This document shows, piece after piece, positions 1-13,576 of a DNA stretch of 64,000 bases. Numbering within the stretch: the first letter of the stretch is position 1; each line of letters begins with the position of its first letter. The translations under genes and the position numbers were made by a program. This DNA comes from Mytilisepta virgata (lineage: Eukaryota > Mollusca > Bivalvia > Mytilida > Mytilidae). Under the pieces are notes generated by a model. It did not search any database and was not told where the DNA came from. It saw nothing but the letters and a program-made list of their open reading frames with translations. Location: positions 32,047,028-32,111,027 of the forward strand of contig CM051520.1 of the NCBI GenBank assembly GCA_028015205.1, written 5' to 3'.

Positions 1-3000
1 TTTATATAGATCTTACTCTGGTTCAACTACGGTAACATTTATTTAACTGGTGAAAATATCCATTAATAGATAACAAAATCGTTGAAATAATTCGTAGATT
101 TTCAACCCCAACCCCTGAAATTTTTTTTTTTTTTTTTTTTGTTTTTTTTATCATGTCAACTTCTTAAGCCTGAATAACAAAACTTTTTTTTATAAAGTTA
201 AATTTTGCAGTTTCTTGGGCAGTGATACAAAAATAAAATCCCTCAAATTGCTACAATAACCTGCCTCAATATTGTTGGTTGTGGTGGATGAAAATGTTAA
301 TTACTGAATAAAAAAAGATAAATATTAACTTTTTCTTTCTCTATATATTTTTTCACAAGATGTAATGAAATTCTTTCTGAATAGAATATTAAAGATTTCT
401 TTATTGATATTTTCATCAGTTTCCTAAACTACTCCTAATCTAATCAATGAATACATTAAACTCTATTGAAAAAAATCCAGAAGAGTTGTATTCACACAAA
501 AAAATTGTGCTCCCTGAGTTCAAAGGTCATTGCATCTGCTTGTTCTCTTTAAGTAAAAAACAGTTAATTTTAACTCCCATTTTGTTTCAGAATTATCCTT
601 ATTCATATTTTTACATATTTCCAACAACAGGAATGTCCCTTAATTATTTTTCTCAATCACACTTTCCTTTTAAAAAAATAATGGGGACAATCTCAAACTT
701 CATTTGTGTGATTAAATGCCTGTATAATATCACAATTTTAATTTTTTGAATAAAACTATTTTGTTCTAGTTAGATCTATTACTTAAATGGCTATTTTATA
801 TATCTTTGTGACTAGTATAATTTAAGCTTTTCATGCAAATTTTGGCATGCATTCTACACTAATTCATGACTGACCAAGGGATATAATCTAATTTCAGAGA
901 CTGGCTGTTTAGTAAATACTAAAATGTAATAAATATTCTATTGCAAAACTATTTATAAATGTATACAACTCTTTAATGTAAATAGTAAATTACAGCACCA
1001 TTTTACACATTGAGATGTCCCCACTATTCTTTTTATTTTTCAAATTTATAAGCGTTGATGTCACCTGCCAGAAAGCATGAATGAATTATCAAAATCTACA
1101 TTGATTAAAACCTTATTTACAAAGACAGATACACAGGAAATATAAATATAAAACAAAACAACTTTTTGGTGAATTATTGATAGTTTAACAAAGGTAATTT
1201 ACATGTCACGAGTACACACCCTACTATTTTATCTACTTATTTACTAACTAAACCAGGTTAAACCCTGGTTATCACAGATAGTAATTTGGGGAAGATCTCA
1301 AAAATGTTTTTGTCTGCTAAACTAACTACAGCAGAAAGCCCAAAAATCACCCCAATATGTGGAGTTACAGATCTTAATACAAAATTATTATTTAACTAAA
1401 AATAAATCTGACTATAAAACAAACAAAAACATCTTTGAGAAAACCCCCTTCTTCTGTGACTGAGACATTTTCCTTGTATTTTTGGACCCTGATGAATCAA
1501 TCATTATCTATACACTGTTACAATTTATATAGCACTAGGGCGGTTTATCTGTTTATCTATGTGCCATTTCATGCAAACACTGACACAGAAAAATTTCACA
1601 CACTAAAGCAAGTATTTACAGACATCGACAAAATTAACTTTGCAAATAAAAATCTAGCTATGATATTGTTTATCAGGCTGATTATTTTCCATATAATCTT
1701 TTTAAATGCTACCAAAAAAAACAAAATTTAAATGAATGAGGGCGAGAAAATTATTTAATTCCAAGCAAATTTTGGTTTCAATATGAAAAATATTCTTAAA
1801 AGTTCCTATAAGCAAAAACAGATCATAATGTAGAAATCATGACGTGAATCGAAAAGAAAATAACTACTCTGATATAAAAGCCTAAGCTTTTGATATGCGT
1901 AGAATGTGCACAAAGACCTATTTGATCTAACATTCTGAAGTACTTATAACAATATAGTAACACTGTCGATAAAATTTCAAAACATTCAAAAACAATCAAT
2001 AACTTCGTTTACATGTAAATAAAGACAAAACAACCTTTTTTCACAAATATGTACAAAGATCAACCTTATACCATATATAACAGGTTATAAATTGTTTCAT
2101 ACTGCATAAATTTTAACTTTCCCTTTTAAAAATGTTTTCAGTTCTAATATCAGCACTTAGAAAACTTCCAGAGTTTCTTATAAAAAAAAAATTCTTTTTC
2201 TTTTTTTTAAACTAAGCACTATTTACCATGTGTATAATGTACAAAAAAAATGCCCATTGGCACACGTGTTCTCATCTATAAAAAGGTATAACAAAGAATC
2301 AAAAATTCAATAATTTTCAAATTTTTACAGACAAGCTGTGTATGTAAAACTTACAAAAAAAAATTACTGCCAAAAAAAAAAAAACAAAATCTAAAATTTT
2401 TTAATATGATTGTGGTTCAAATAAAATAGATTTGGACTTTAATTCTAAATATTCAAAGCATTTTCAGAATGAATAAATCATAATCGAGAATTTTTTTTAA
2501 AGGAAAACCCTCCCAAAGTCACAATTACATTTTTCGTTTTTATACACCACTCTTATGTGGTTCAAATTTTTTTTTCACAAGTAAATCAGCCTTCAATTTC
2601 TTTTAAGATATTGTAATTGAATTAATAGATAAAGAACTGTGATCTAATTTTTGTAAAGTTATATCTACTTTGAGGACTTGTATATATTCCATGGTCTTTA
2701 AAAAAATCACAAGTGTTTTTTTTTTTTAAATTATTTAAATTGTATAACAACACTTTAGTCTTAACTAAGGTTCATAACAATACAACATATCAAAAATACC
2801 TGAATTTTTAACAATTTGTTCCTTTTACAGTCCCTGCTCGTTTGAATGCGTAGCATAAAAAATTCACAAATTTGTGCATTACATTCAATAAACACAGAAA
2901 ACAATAGAAAATCAAGTATCTTGTTTATTTATAAGTGATGAATCAAGCTGTAACTGTACTCTCTGATTAGTGAACTACCAGTAAATGCTGGTATTTTAAT

Positions 3001-5917
3001 TTAGACAAATGAGTAACTCAGACTTATCTCAATCTTTCACAAGTTTTATATCAAATTTGGTATCATTTGCTGTGTAAACTCATCTGAACACTCATAAAGA
3101 ACAAGTTCATGAAAATTAAAAAGAAGATGATCAATGCAATATTAATATGGAAATTATTGCCATTTCACATAAAAATTATTTTAAATCACTTTCCAATATT
3201 AAACAATAACACAAAATACAATATAGAAAAACCATTAAGTAGATAAAGAAGTTTGATTTTTATAAGTGAAAGATGAATTAAAAATGTGAATAAAAATTGA
3301 AAATAGAAAATCATATACAAAGGATATAGAAAGGGGACCTAACTCTAATATTGTATATGTATATATATATGTATCCGGCATTCGTACATTATTTCACATT
3401 AATAAACCATGCATGAACAAAGTATAACCAATTTTACATCCCATTTATAATTCTTATCACAATATGATAAAAACAATTATTAAATTTATCATTTAAAAAG
3501 AAAATAAAAAAAATTCCTACCAATAAATACTACTGATAATATTTGATAAAATTAAATTTAAAAATAAAATTAAAGAAATATGAAAATGGTGACCTATGTG
3601 AAATGATTTCAAACTGGAAACCTCCAACCTGAAATTTGTATTTTTCCTCCTGTTCTGAATTCAACACAACAAAATGCCATTTTGGTCCTGCAATAATGAT
3701 ATGCTGATAAAGATATTTACATTTTCATGTGTAAATGCTTTCCAATTTGTAATGAATGCAATTTTTAAAATCTTCTTTTGATAAATTTATTATAAATTCT
3801 AAAGACAGAAACTTTTTACTTGTATACTGATTACATACTGATACATACCTATGGTTTCCATTTTGAAATAAAATGATTCACATTTAAAATGAATGATAAA
3901 TAAAAAAAAAAGGCTATGTCATACATTATAACATGGTTTAAATTTAAAAGTAAATAATCAAAATAAAAGAAAAATATAACATGAAATAAAAAATATATAA
4001 TACAACCTTTATTTACAAAAATGTTGAACTAGCCATTTAAATTTTTTCAGTTCAATTTGGCTGCTGAAATATCCATGTATTTATTGGATATTTTATAATG
4101 AGTAATTTACTAACTGTTCAGTTTTACTGGACCTTTTAAAAACATTTTGCTTTTGGTCTTAAAAAAATGCCTGAAAGTCTTTTTCATTCTCTGTGTAATA
4201 TGAATGATGGCATTGTCTCTACATTCAAATTAAAAATTTACTTCCCATCCCTCAGATCCCCTGTGTTTTTATTTTCAAAGCCAAGTTGAACTGAAATGAT
4301 TTTTTTCAATAAATGGTTTTGCTGATAAAAATATTTTCCTGTCAACAATTAAGTACATTACAAGTAAACAACGAATTTTTCACTAACCATGTATCCCCAC
4401 ATATTTTTTAGGTACCAACAGTTTTAGCTAATCAGGTTTTCCGTAAATTGAAAAAAATTAATGAATACAATTAAACATTTCATACCTGTTTTTTAAACAT
4501 ATCTACACAAAAATTACAAATTTTTTCATTAGCTCAGTCTAAAAGGATCTATCTAGAGGGGCTACTAGTGGGGAATACTTTCTATATCTTCAATTTTTAC
4601 TGCATAGTGTAAACAAATCGTGTTTTTTTGGTAAAATTGCGTAATTCAACAAACATTTAAAATAGATAGCAACAATTAACCCATAAGAATTGATAATATA
4701 AATATCCATAATAATTATAAGCATTAAAAATTGTAAACAATAATAAAAGTCTGAAGCAGGATCTTGTAAATGCAACTTCAGAATAATCATTCACTTCCGA
4801 GACAATTTCTGTCAGCCATTATATGATCATGTGACAATCTGAAATAACAAATATGATGAGATTTGAGTATAATGATAATTACATTTTGTTCTAACCTATA
4901 GGAATATATTAGGATAAAAATTGTCAAAATCTGGAAATTGGGCCACTTATCAGACATGAAATGTGGGTAAATGCCCCATGTTGAAGGCTGTACAAGCTGT
5001 ACTACGATATCTTTTGGTTTTGATTGCTGTATCACTGACATTTACCCCATGTCTCTTTTTTTTCTGTTTGTACATCCATGACATTAAAAATAGCTAATAA
5101 TACATGTATGTATAAATATGACTTCTTTTGCAGAGTGAATCATTGGGTTTTGTTTCAATTAGAAATTACAGTATTTGAACACTTCCAATGTAATAACGGT
5201 GGTCATAGTTTTTCTAAGAAACCTATTACTTTGATTACACATACCACTTTGGTCCGCTTGTTAATATCCATTTTGGAAACTTGTGGCTATCAGCTGACCC
5301 TGTTAATGATATAGATAGCATTAATAAATGATCGATGGAGCAGTTTTTCCAAAAAATAATGATGAACTAATAATGAAAGAATTTCTTACGATTATTAATC
5401 TAGACATTGCACCCTATATTTTTATTTTGTTTATAAAATTTTTAGTGTGAAACAACAAATATGGCTGGTACATTAGGTTTTTCTAATATTTACTTTTTGT
5501 TAAATGTTTTTTGTAAGAATTATATTTCTTTAGTGACTTTTATTGAATTTTTTATACCAGTATTTTCTGTTGGCATTAATTAATTTGTCTCCTACTGCGA
5601 GGTGATGTTCATCCTTGAAAGCCTTAGGAATAGACAATAAAACTACTATTCCATTCATAGAATTGTTTTATTCGAAGGAATGAAATTTGGTCAAGTATGT
5701 TTAGGCATTTTGTCTAACATATCTGTATATCTCAACTCGACTTTAAAATTTGAAAATTCTGAAATCAGTTTTTACAGAATAAGGAATAAAATTTAACCCC
5801 CACCTCCTCCAGTATCTACTATTGTTTTTGAAATGTGAAAATTATTCCACTGAAATTATTTTTGCTTATATTTTTCTGAATAACTAAGCATCAAGGTTGT
5901 AAAAATGACAAACTTAC
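1..5917 (-). other. Region 3' of the last recognised Musashi exon (intron or 3' UTR)
   Basis: No coding exon could be supported here. Because the exon to the right ends at a strong donor (GTAAGT), this should be the following intron, with the true last exon left of the window; part could be 3' UTR of a read-through isoform. I searched the minus strand for the terminal motif that ends vertebrate Musashi proteins (ATAFTNGYH) and found no match. The stretch is very AT-rich, with a T run at 121-140 and short TA runs near 3357. A minus-strand frame at 4787-5041 is open for 84 codons but has no good splice acceptor and no family resemblance. Confidence 0.6.
121..140. repeat. Poly-T run
   Basis: Twenty consecutive T, then one G and eight more T. 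This is simple sequence in a non-coding region, with no other feature attached to it. Confidence 0.9.
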
Positions 5918-6087
5918 AGCCAAACCATGTCCGAGACTGAGAGCTGGTTGGGGACTGGTGGCTTGTAGATACAGACTGTCCTGGCTGTTGTATATATCTA
6001 ATGGACCGGGGCTGTTAGCCAAGGGGTATCCTCGGCTCGGTGAGGTAGTTGAAGGGAAAGCCTGTGCCCCAATACCATTCAGCATGG
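5918..6087 (-). CDS. msi: Musashi exon, conserved C-terminal region (last recognised exon)
   Basis: This 170-nt exon encodes 56 residues plus a split first codon. It begins after a TTTCAG acceptor and ends at GCT before GTAAGT, so it enters in phase 1 and leaves in phase 0. The peptide starts AMLNGIGAQAF. Its end, with SQDS, then TSPQPALSLGHGLA, aligns by eye with the SQDSG...SPQPGSGFGHGIA stretch near the C-terminus of vertebrate MSI1/MSI2. In vertebrates the next exon adds a short GPLIATAFTNGYH tail; that exon is absent from this window. If the donor is not used, translation runs eight more residues (VSLSFLQP) to a stop at 5891-5893, which would give a shorter isoform. The function of this tail is not settled in the family; it is low-complexity and rich in Pro, Ser and Ala. 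Confidence 0.88.
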
Positions 6088-6760
6088 CTGAAAAAAAGAA
6101 GAAATGAATAAAATATTAAAGCCTTCAGTGCAGAAAGGGTATGGCAATTTAAAAATCACATTTGTACTTGTTTCCTAATAAAATTCCCCTAAAAACAAGA
6201 TGACACCAACACCAAAATGCTAATTCCCCTTTCTTTACCTAAAGAAAGATAGCTCCTGTATATAGGAGATAATTAGTAAATTACATACGTATTTACACTA
6301 CAGTCATAAGGAATTCCAAGTGTATAAGATCATCTTATTTTAATTCTTGTGTAAAGATTCTGATTAGTTTGGGTTCCCTTTTTGTGAAATTTGTGCTTTT
6401 TTAAAAATTAATTTCTGGTGTTATTACACTTTTTCAAATTAATTCATTTTTTTGGGGTTATTTATTACATTTCACTAGATATCATTTTTGTGGTTTTATG
6501 AGAACATTAAACAACAAATTGAACTGTTAAATGGAGAATATATTTCTTTTTTTATCACTATTAAATTACATGTTTGATAAAAGAGGAGAGATATTCCTCC
6601 TTTTTGAATCCTCTTTAAATGTAAGCAGAGAAATTTTTAGGCTTCCTGTGCCTAATTTGCTAGATGTTTCTAATTCAATGTTTATGTGTATTTGCCGTGT
6701 CCTCTTCCCTCTAATTCCACCTCCTGTCTACCTGACAATTCTGGTACAGCTCTGCCTTAC
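6088..6760 (-). other. Musashi intron, 673 bp
   Basis: AT-rich intron with a GTAAGG donor at its right end and a TTTCAG acceptor at its left. I saw no repeat or extra exon in it. Phase 1. Confidence 0.85.
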
Positions 6761-6994
6761 CTGAAAGTCCTTGTGCACGCTGTGCATTGATCAACTGTTC
6801 ACTGACGCGTTGCATTTGTGAAGTGGTAATTGTTGGTTGAGGAGAGGGCTCGCTTCTCTGAATCTGTAACCCTCCTGCTGTCAGCTGACTAGTTTGTGCA
6901 GCACCAAGATCAGTAGCATAAATGGCAGTTGGGGAGGCGTGTCGTTCACCGGCAGGGGACGGGGCAGCAAGATAACTAGTGTAACCAGGGAAGC
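6761..6994 (-). CDS. msi: Musashi exon, Ser/Pro/Gln-rich C-terminal region
   Basis: This 234-nt exon (78 codons) has phase 1 at both ends. The acceptor is a pyrimidine tract ending TTATTCAG and the donor is CAG|GTAAGG. The peptide opens GFPGYTSYLAAPSPAG, similar in character to the aromatic/Ala GFP..AAY segment of MSI2, then passes through a Thr/Ser/Gln-rich stretch (QTSQLTAGG, SPQPTITTSQ) and ends in an amphipathic, Gln-rich segment (MQRVSEQLINAQRAQG). In vertebrate Musashi the region after RRM2 carries protein-protein contacts, including one described for poly(A)-binding protein in MSI1. Whether this exon does so is not visible. It is the most GC-rich exon of the gene and stands out from the AT-rich intron around it. 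Confidence 0.9.
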
Positions 6995-9520
6995 CTGAAT
7001 AAGAGAATAAAAATTCTCTTATTATTCTGATTATGACATGTTTGTTCAGATTATATATTACATTTTTATTCATAGATAAAAATTTGCTTCTTAGCACACT
7101 GGAATTGCAGCAAAACTTTTTTGATTTAGGATAATTGGAAATCAGATGTATCCATCATCCTAGGCCAATTTTTACCATTCAATTCAAAACATTCATATAA
7201 CTGAACAATAAGATAGCTCATGGTTTGTTAAATGCATGATATTTTTATGAAGAAGAGTTGCACAGTTTTTGAGTGAAAAGCTTATATTATTTGCATCTTT
7301 ATTACTTTCGATAATTCTATTTACTACGGAGGTAAATCTGTATCCTCCCACTATATCAGAAGATAATTATGCCTTTTGTTGTATTCCACTTTAGTTCTGT
7401 TGCAATTCCAGTGCTGAATTATATTTAAAAATTCAATGTTTATTTAGAGGCAACTGTCTCAGTTGCAAATAGCAAATGAGAAACCCTATCTTAAATAAAT
7501 AATGACAAAGACCCTATTTTTCTTCCATCAAGCAATGGTTTCCTTTTACTGATATTAAGAAACCGATGCTATCTGAAAGTAAAATTTTTATACAAGATCG
7601 GTCATTGGCTTCCCTGGTTCTGCATGTACATTAAGAAAACAAGCACACAACATATGGTTGGATAAAATCACCCAAAAACAAATTCTCAAGCTACTAATAT
7701 ACTGATTAAACTAAGCCAAGACTTATCAGGCAAGCTCGTCATAATGCATTCCGTTACTTAAAACACTGAACTGAAAATACGTTGAAATAATTCTGTAGTT
7801 TTTCTACGTTGTTGAATTTTCACTACTAATATTAGATTTTCTAGTTTCAGAGAAAAAAAAATTTTCTAAAAAGGTTGAATATAGCTTTGGTCTTTTCTTG
7901 TTATTATTCTAGTCAAACTAATTTTAATTAATAGAAACATGCAATACACTACCAGAAGCAGAACTAACATCTAATTAAAACATATAATAGTATATCCTAA
8001 TGAAGAAGCAGTTTCATGATTAAATTTCGTCAGTTTATTTGTGTGCTTGATTAACTACATGTTACATGCAAAATCAGCGGAGCCAAAAACTGTACGTAAA
8101 TCATGTTATTATTCCAACTGTTATATCAAATTCAAGGTGTCATTATCTTAGACATCAATTGACCAATCGGAAAAGCTGTAAATTGACATGCATAAACATT
8201 AATCTAATGTTACAGACCTCAACCAAATATAAAACCACTTCACACACTAATGATTTATGGGTAATAATGCATTATGGGTATTTAGACATAAGTAATTATA
8301 GTTCAATGAAAATAATAATTTCTAAATCAGTAGCATGATATAAATTCATATTACCCATAATGCAATAATAAAATGGCTGAAATCTGTCTGCAATTAATAT
8401 TACATACTACATCAACAAATAAGGTTGTGGTTTTGAGGTATGCATATATATCAAATATGTCAAATTGTACACTTTAGTTATCTTACTAATATAATACTTT
8501 TTAAATCATTTGAAATAAAAATTCTTATATATCTACCGGTACATCACAATCAAGCAAGCACTGTTTATTCCATGTTTTTTTTTTTTTTTTTTAGTCTGAT
8601 CCCTTAATTATTATCACTGATGCTGACAGAATTAAAAACATCTAGTTCCATATCACAGAAACAGGAAATTCACTTAAATCAATTCAATATTTTGGTCATA
8701 TGTCTCATATCTTTATCACTATTGTTCAAGTTTTTAAACTGACAACTTTCAATTTTGAATGTTACAAAATCTTTTTTGCTTGAATTTCAAAAGAAAACAG
8801 CCTTTATACAGCATGAAAGAAAATATGCATTGAACATGAAGGAGACAATGACCCAGAAATAGAATCATACTGCCTCCCATATAGAATGTATGCCCACATG
8901 TCAAAACTTTCATTTTGCAAATAAATTATTAAAATTTGTTAAGACTAAAAATTAAAACATGAAACAAAACAGTACCAAGAAGACAAAAGTCAATATAAAA
9001 TATTTTACATACATAGCACACGATAGTATTACATGATTCTATATTGGACTACATTGGATATTATAGATATTAAAACCACAAAAAAAATTACGTGTGAGTG
9101 TAAACATCTAGATGACATTGGATAATCACATATGAAAAAATTTTCTCTATAAATATATAGCTTGGAAAAAGGTAAACCTTGAACAAATTCAACCATTAAC
9201 TTTCTTCTAAATGAAATTTTTTACTTGCATTTTTTTCATTTTCAATATTCTGTGATGATCCATTGTTTCTTATATATTATTTTTAAATTACTCACTACAT
9301 ATTACAAATAAAACTATAATACAATCGCTAAAAATACAATGTGTACTTGCTAGCATAATGGAAGAATTTCAAACAACATTAATGCATGAAAAAAAACACA
9401 CACACAAGCACCGAGTAAAACAACACGCCTGAATGTGCAAAGGATTTTGGGAAAATAAGCATAAAGCGACTGATACAAATAAGAAAGTTTGGACTCAGCA
9501 GTAACATCTGTGGTGCTTAC
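6995..9520 (-). other. Musashi intron, 2.5 kb
   Basis: GTAAGC donor on the right, TTATTCAG acceptor on the left. No additional exon was supported. It contains a perfect 13-bp inverted repeat (8268-8280 with 8352-8364) and a T run near 8575-8592. Confidence 0.85.
8268..8364. repeat. Perfect 13-bp inverted repeat with 71-bp spacer
   Basis: The arms read tgcattatgggta (8268-8280) and tacccataatgca (8352-8364). A third partial copy of the arm (tttatgggtaat) sits just left at about 8255-8266. The spacer is AT-rich. It could be a small hairpin element or a chance pairing; no target-site duplication was clear. Confidence 0.6.
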
Positions 9521-9652
9521 CCGCTGTGCCTAACGGGAGACCCACTACACTTCGTCCAACACCTCGTAATGCAGCATTTATACTGCGGGAAGCTGCTAAA
9601 GAACTGTGAGCTAGGGCTGCTCCCGTAGACGAGCTGAGTGTTGCACCAAGGC
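9521..9652 (-). CDS. msi: Musashi exon, Ala/Ser/Gly-rich segment
   Basis: This 132-nt exon is phase 1 at both ends. The acceptor is AAATGCAG|GCC and the donor GCGG|GTAAGC. The peptide begins GLGATLSSSTGAALAHSS and ends VVGLPLGTAG, with a basic patch (SRSINAALRGVGRS) in between. Ala-rich stretches are usual at this place in Musashi proteins, but I cannot align it closely to a vertebrate exon. The frame is confirmed by the junctions on both sides: a G from the previous exon plus GC gives Gly, and the final G plus GC of the next exon gives Gly. Being symmetric, it can be skipped without a frameshift. The other open frame on the same strand (9517-9708) is offset and is not the coding frame. Confidence 0.87.
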
Positions 9653-10434
9653 CTGCATTTGATAAAGGCATTTTTTAAGAACTTTCTCCAAAGCAATTTT
9701 TTTCTCAAAAATATATATATTATTTTTTATTATAAGTAACAAAAAGTCCTGTATCAAGTCAGAATTGTATAATCTAATGAAGAGTTAGTTCTTTTTTATC
9801 CACAAAGTGTTCATTTTTGCTCCATATTTTCATTTAGACAAATATTATTAGACTGTATTAGTACATTGAAAGGTAAACTCTAGAGAGAGAAATCTCTACA
9901 AAAATTTCTAAAGCATTTCTTAGTGTTAATGTTGGTAATTTTAATGTTCTACAAAATCTTATTTCAGTCTTATTATTTTCCTCCAATGAAACATTTTTCT
10001 GACCAAGAAAACTGAATCAAGATCATATGTAACAAAATGTTTATTCTCATAGAATATCATTCCAATCATACAAGATTATAAATGAGTATACAGCACATGA
10101 AAATAATGTGCAACATGTACGATTTGTAAATGTATTTTAACAACATTAAAACTTGGGTGACAACATTTAAAACCTGGGTCATTTGGTAAAATTGTTGCAC
10201 TTAACAAACAAGTGCATATGTTACAAATTGTCTTGATGAAAATTCACAATAAAATACATATACATGCCCTTTTTATGAAATATGAAAAAATCTTTTTGAA
10301 TTTTTTATATAAGTATAAACTTTCAAAATAATGGTTGTTTACTTATTTTCAGCTTTCTCAATTTTCACACAGAACAAATATTTTAAAAATTTGAACAAAA
10401 CAAACACTTTTCCCCAAATTTGAAAAAAAACCCA

Positions 10435-10441
<7 letters not shown>

Positions 10442-10496
<55 letters not shown>
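10442..10496. repeat. Poly-A run of about 55 bases
   Basis: An uninterrupted A run on the plus strand (U run in the Musashi transcript), preceded by other A-rich sequence (10420-10441). The exact length is probably variable or poorly sequenced. I could not define a retroposed body to its left. Confidence 0.9.
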
Positions 10497-10497
<1 letters not shown>

Positions 10498-12854
10498 GGA
10501 AATAAAGAGTAATGAATTTTTACATAGTCAACAAATGAATTCAACTGAACTTCTAATGGTATCATGTGCTTCATATATCATTTGATGTTTTGGTCATTAA
10601 TGACAAATTTTATATGATAGAATAAATAAATCTTCAAATATACAGCTAAGTAAAAATATAAAATGAGGGGAAAAGAAAAAAAAAATATATATATATATAA
10701 AACCACTGCTATGCAGCAAAGTATTTACTAATAAAAAGCACTTAAGTCATTTAAATCTTTAAAAACTGAAGAAAAACTGGGAAAATTAACACAAGCAAAC
10801 AAGAAAGGCATGATATATTAAAACAAAAATGTAAAAAAAAATGCAAAAGTGGTGGCTTCATTAGGATAAAAAGTATTTCTAAATTCTTTTCAGTGGTCAT
10901 AACAATGCAGGTGGTCTAGGTTGCAAGTGCAAAAATGTGAAATACTTTGGCTATTTAAAAACACCCTTTCCGTGGGTGCTCCTCAAATGGTCGAACTACT
11001 ATATTTGGATGTATAAATTGTATATATTCACATTTAATGTACAAAATACTGTACACATTGATAAAAAGAACATTTAACACTTTGACAATGGTGGGACATT
11101 ACAACTCCAAACAAGTATAATTATGTACATTTAGATATGAATGTTCAAATTTGATAAAAATTGCATATTTCCAAATCAACAGTTTATCAAAATAACAGAA
11201 CTACCAAGTTTTTATCTTTTTATAGAGAATTTCATATATCCATCATATTTTGAAAAAGAATTTATAAATGTAAGTTAAATGATATTAGATATTTGCATTT
11301 CACTGTCATATCAATCAATCGTACATTTCAAATGGCAAGAGGTTATCCATTCATGCATAGCTGTAACAGTGTTTCTCATTGGTTGTGTTATTGACCTGGT
11401 TTAACTATTACATCAATGTGGCAACAACAATTAATCAATTAACCATTTTACTGTGGCTATATTAAGATGTGAGAACCTTTTTTCATTAACATTTTCTGAT
11501 ATCAAGCACATCTTTTTGGTATACATTGTACTGAGATTTGCATCTTATGATATTTTGCACAGTTGTTTTTTTAATTTCATGACATCATCAAAACAAATTT
11601 TTTACAATTCATTTAAAAAGAGAGCAAATGAGATGAACATACCTCTTTTGTTAAAAAAAAAATGCCACAAGTTTTTTTTTCTCATTTTAGTCATTAAACC
11701 TTAACACACTATTTTCAAAATCTAAGTAGGATCCTGTACATTCTATCATCTGATACACATCAAAATATATTTTCAGAAAAAAAATTTGAACATGAAATTG
11801 ATAGTAAGCTTATGTCACTCGAATTAAAACTTGGTAATTTTGTTACTATAAATAAATATAATAATAATATCACATTTATCAACATAAGATTAAATAAAAA
11901 GATATGAAATTATCTTTCTTCTTAATACTGTGTTCATATCACATATCAATCATTAAAAAATCTCTATGGTCCTGAATTCATTTTAATCAACAGCAGAAAG
12001 GCACTGTTTAACAATTCTTTCATTTTAGGTTTTTTGTTTTGTTTTTATTTTTACTTTAATTGGATAAGGGTTTTTATCAATGGGAATCTTTAAAGAAAAG
12101 GTTTATAGCTGTGGCAGAGAACAATACTTTATGTCCTAAATGTTCTTTTAAAAAAATCTCTCAAGAAAGTCACTCTATTTTTATAGTTTGCCTAAATTAT
12201 TCTTCTACTTTTAATTTTAACTTGATTGTGAAGATTGAATGAAAAAGGAATAGCAGTCTTATTTCCCGACATAAAACTTTTCTTTTAACAGTATTGCTCT
12301 GTTAAAAACTACTGGAACATTTGAGGTAGACAGAGTTTCCATTAAATATAATACTTGAAAAATACTTTTCAAAACTTTTACATCTGCAGAAAAAACTTTC
12401 ATCATTCTAGAAAAAAAATATTGCTTTTATTAATGTACATAAATTTAATAAAAAATACTGGCAATACAAGCCAGTCATCTACCCTAATAAAACTTATCTA
12501 TGGGAGATACCTTCCTTTAGCCTAAGGATCAAAAGATAAAAGTTTAATTTTCTCCCTTAGTAAAAATATTCAAGGGAAATAACTGACCTGTGGCACATTA
12601 AAAAAAATTATTGCTGTAAAAAGCACCAAAAGTTGAACAAATTTTAATGGCAAAACTAAAATTTCTAAACTGCGGTCTTGCGTACGATAATGCTAAATAT
12701 AATAAATTATATGGAACCTTATATATTTTTATATATGTATAAATATTGATAATTAAATATTAAATAACAGTATTTACACTTATTATTACACAACAAATTG
12801 GAAACCTTTGTATTTATCATTTATACCACATTGCTTTGTGTGTAAGCATATATT

Positions 12855-12875
12855 TATATATATATATATATATAT
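12855..12875. repeat. (TA)n microsatellite
   Basis: About ten TA units in a broader TA-rich context (12715-12880). Simple sequence inside an intron. Confidence 0.9.
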
Positions 12876-13576
12876 CAATTCACACACCAAGCAGATAAGT
12901 ATAAATAATATCTCTACAAAATTCTCTTGACTACTAAATCTTTTTTTAAAATGAAAGACAGAAAAAATTCTATTAAACTATTAATGACTAAAACAAAAAT
13001 CATTTTCAATTTCTATTTTTAAAAAAGTTTGGCAATTGCTGAAAAATATTGCTTTTATTTTGCCAAACTGACATTATAATATATTCTTTAAAAACTTGCC
13101 AAAACATTATGTTTATAGAATCATTTTATTTTGTTAGTTTTCTTATATTGAATATATCTCCCCCCACTTTTTAAAATTAAAATTCATAAGGGGTGAGTAT
13201 TATTCCAATAACAGCATTTTATTCAAAGAAGTTGCTCAAGTGACAAAAACCACTTTGTATACCATTTATTTTAGGAAATTTTATTGAACAAACTTAAAAC
13301 TGGTTTCATAAAATATTTGGGTTTATCAACAACAAGTTTACATAACGAGACATTTCTATGTCCAAAATGCTGTTCCAGTGTACAACATATGAAAATAACA
13401 ATTCTTCAGATCTTCCAGTAACTCCTTCAAACATTCAAAACATGTGGGAACTTTTTAGTCACTGTCAAAACATTTAAAAGTCCTGTTCAAATCTGTTTGG
13501 AACATCTCTGGTCTCACTGAAAACAACTGATGTGTTTAGAATGGATACCACTGCCCTAACTCTAATATTTCCATAC

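Larger units (their letters stand above)
9653..13576 (-). other. Musashi intron, 3.9 kb
   Basis: GTATGG donor and AAATGCAG acceptor. It contains the 55-base A run at 10442-10496, short TA runs near 10686-10700 and a TA microsatellite at 12855-12875. No exon was supported. Confidence 0.85.

Noticed and set aside
4787..5041. Minus-strand 84-codon frame as an alternative last Musashi exon
   Set aside because: It could be read in the gene's phase from an AG near 5028, but there is no pyrimidine tract, no similarity to the family tail, and it may be part of a repeat.
9517..9708. 63-codon minus-strand frame over the 9.5-kb exon
   Set aside because: It is offset from the Musashi frame fixed by the splice junctions on both sides.
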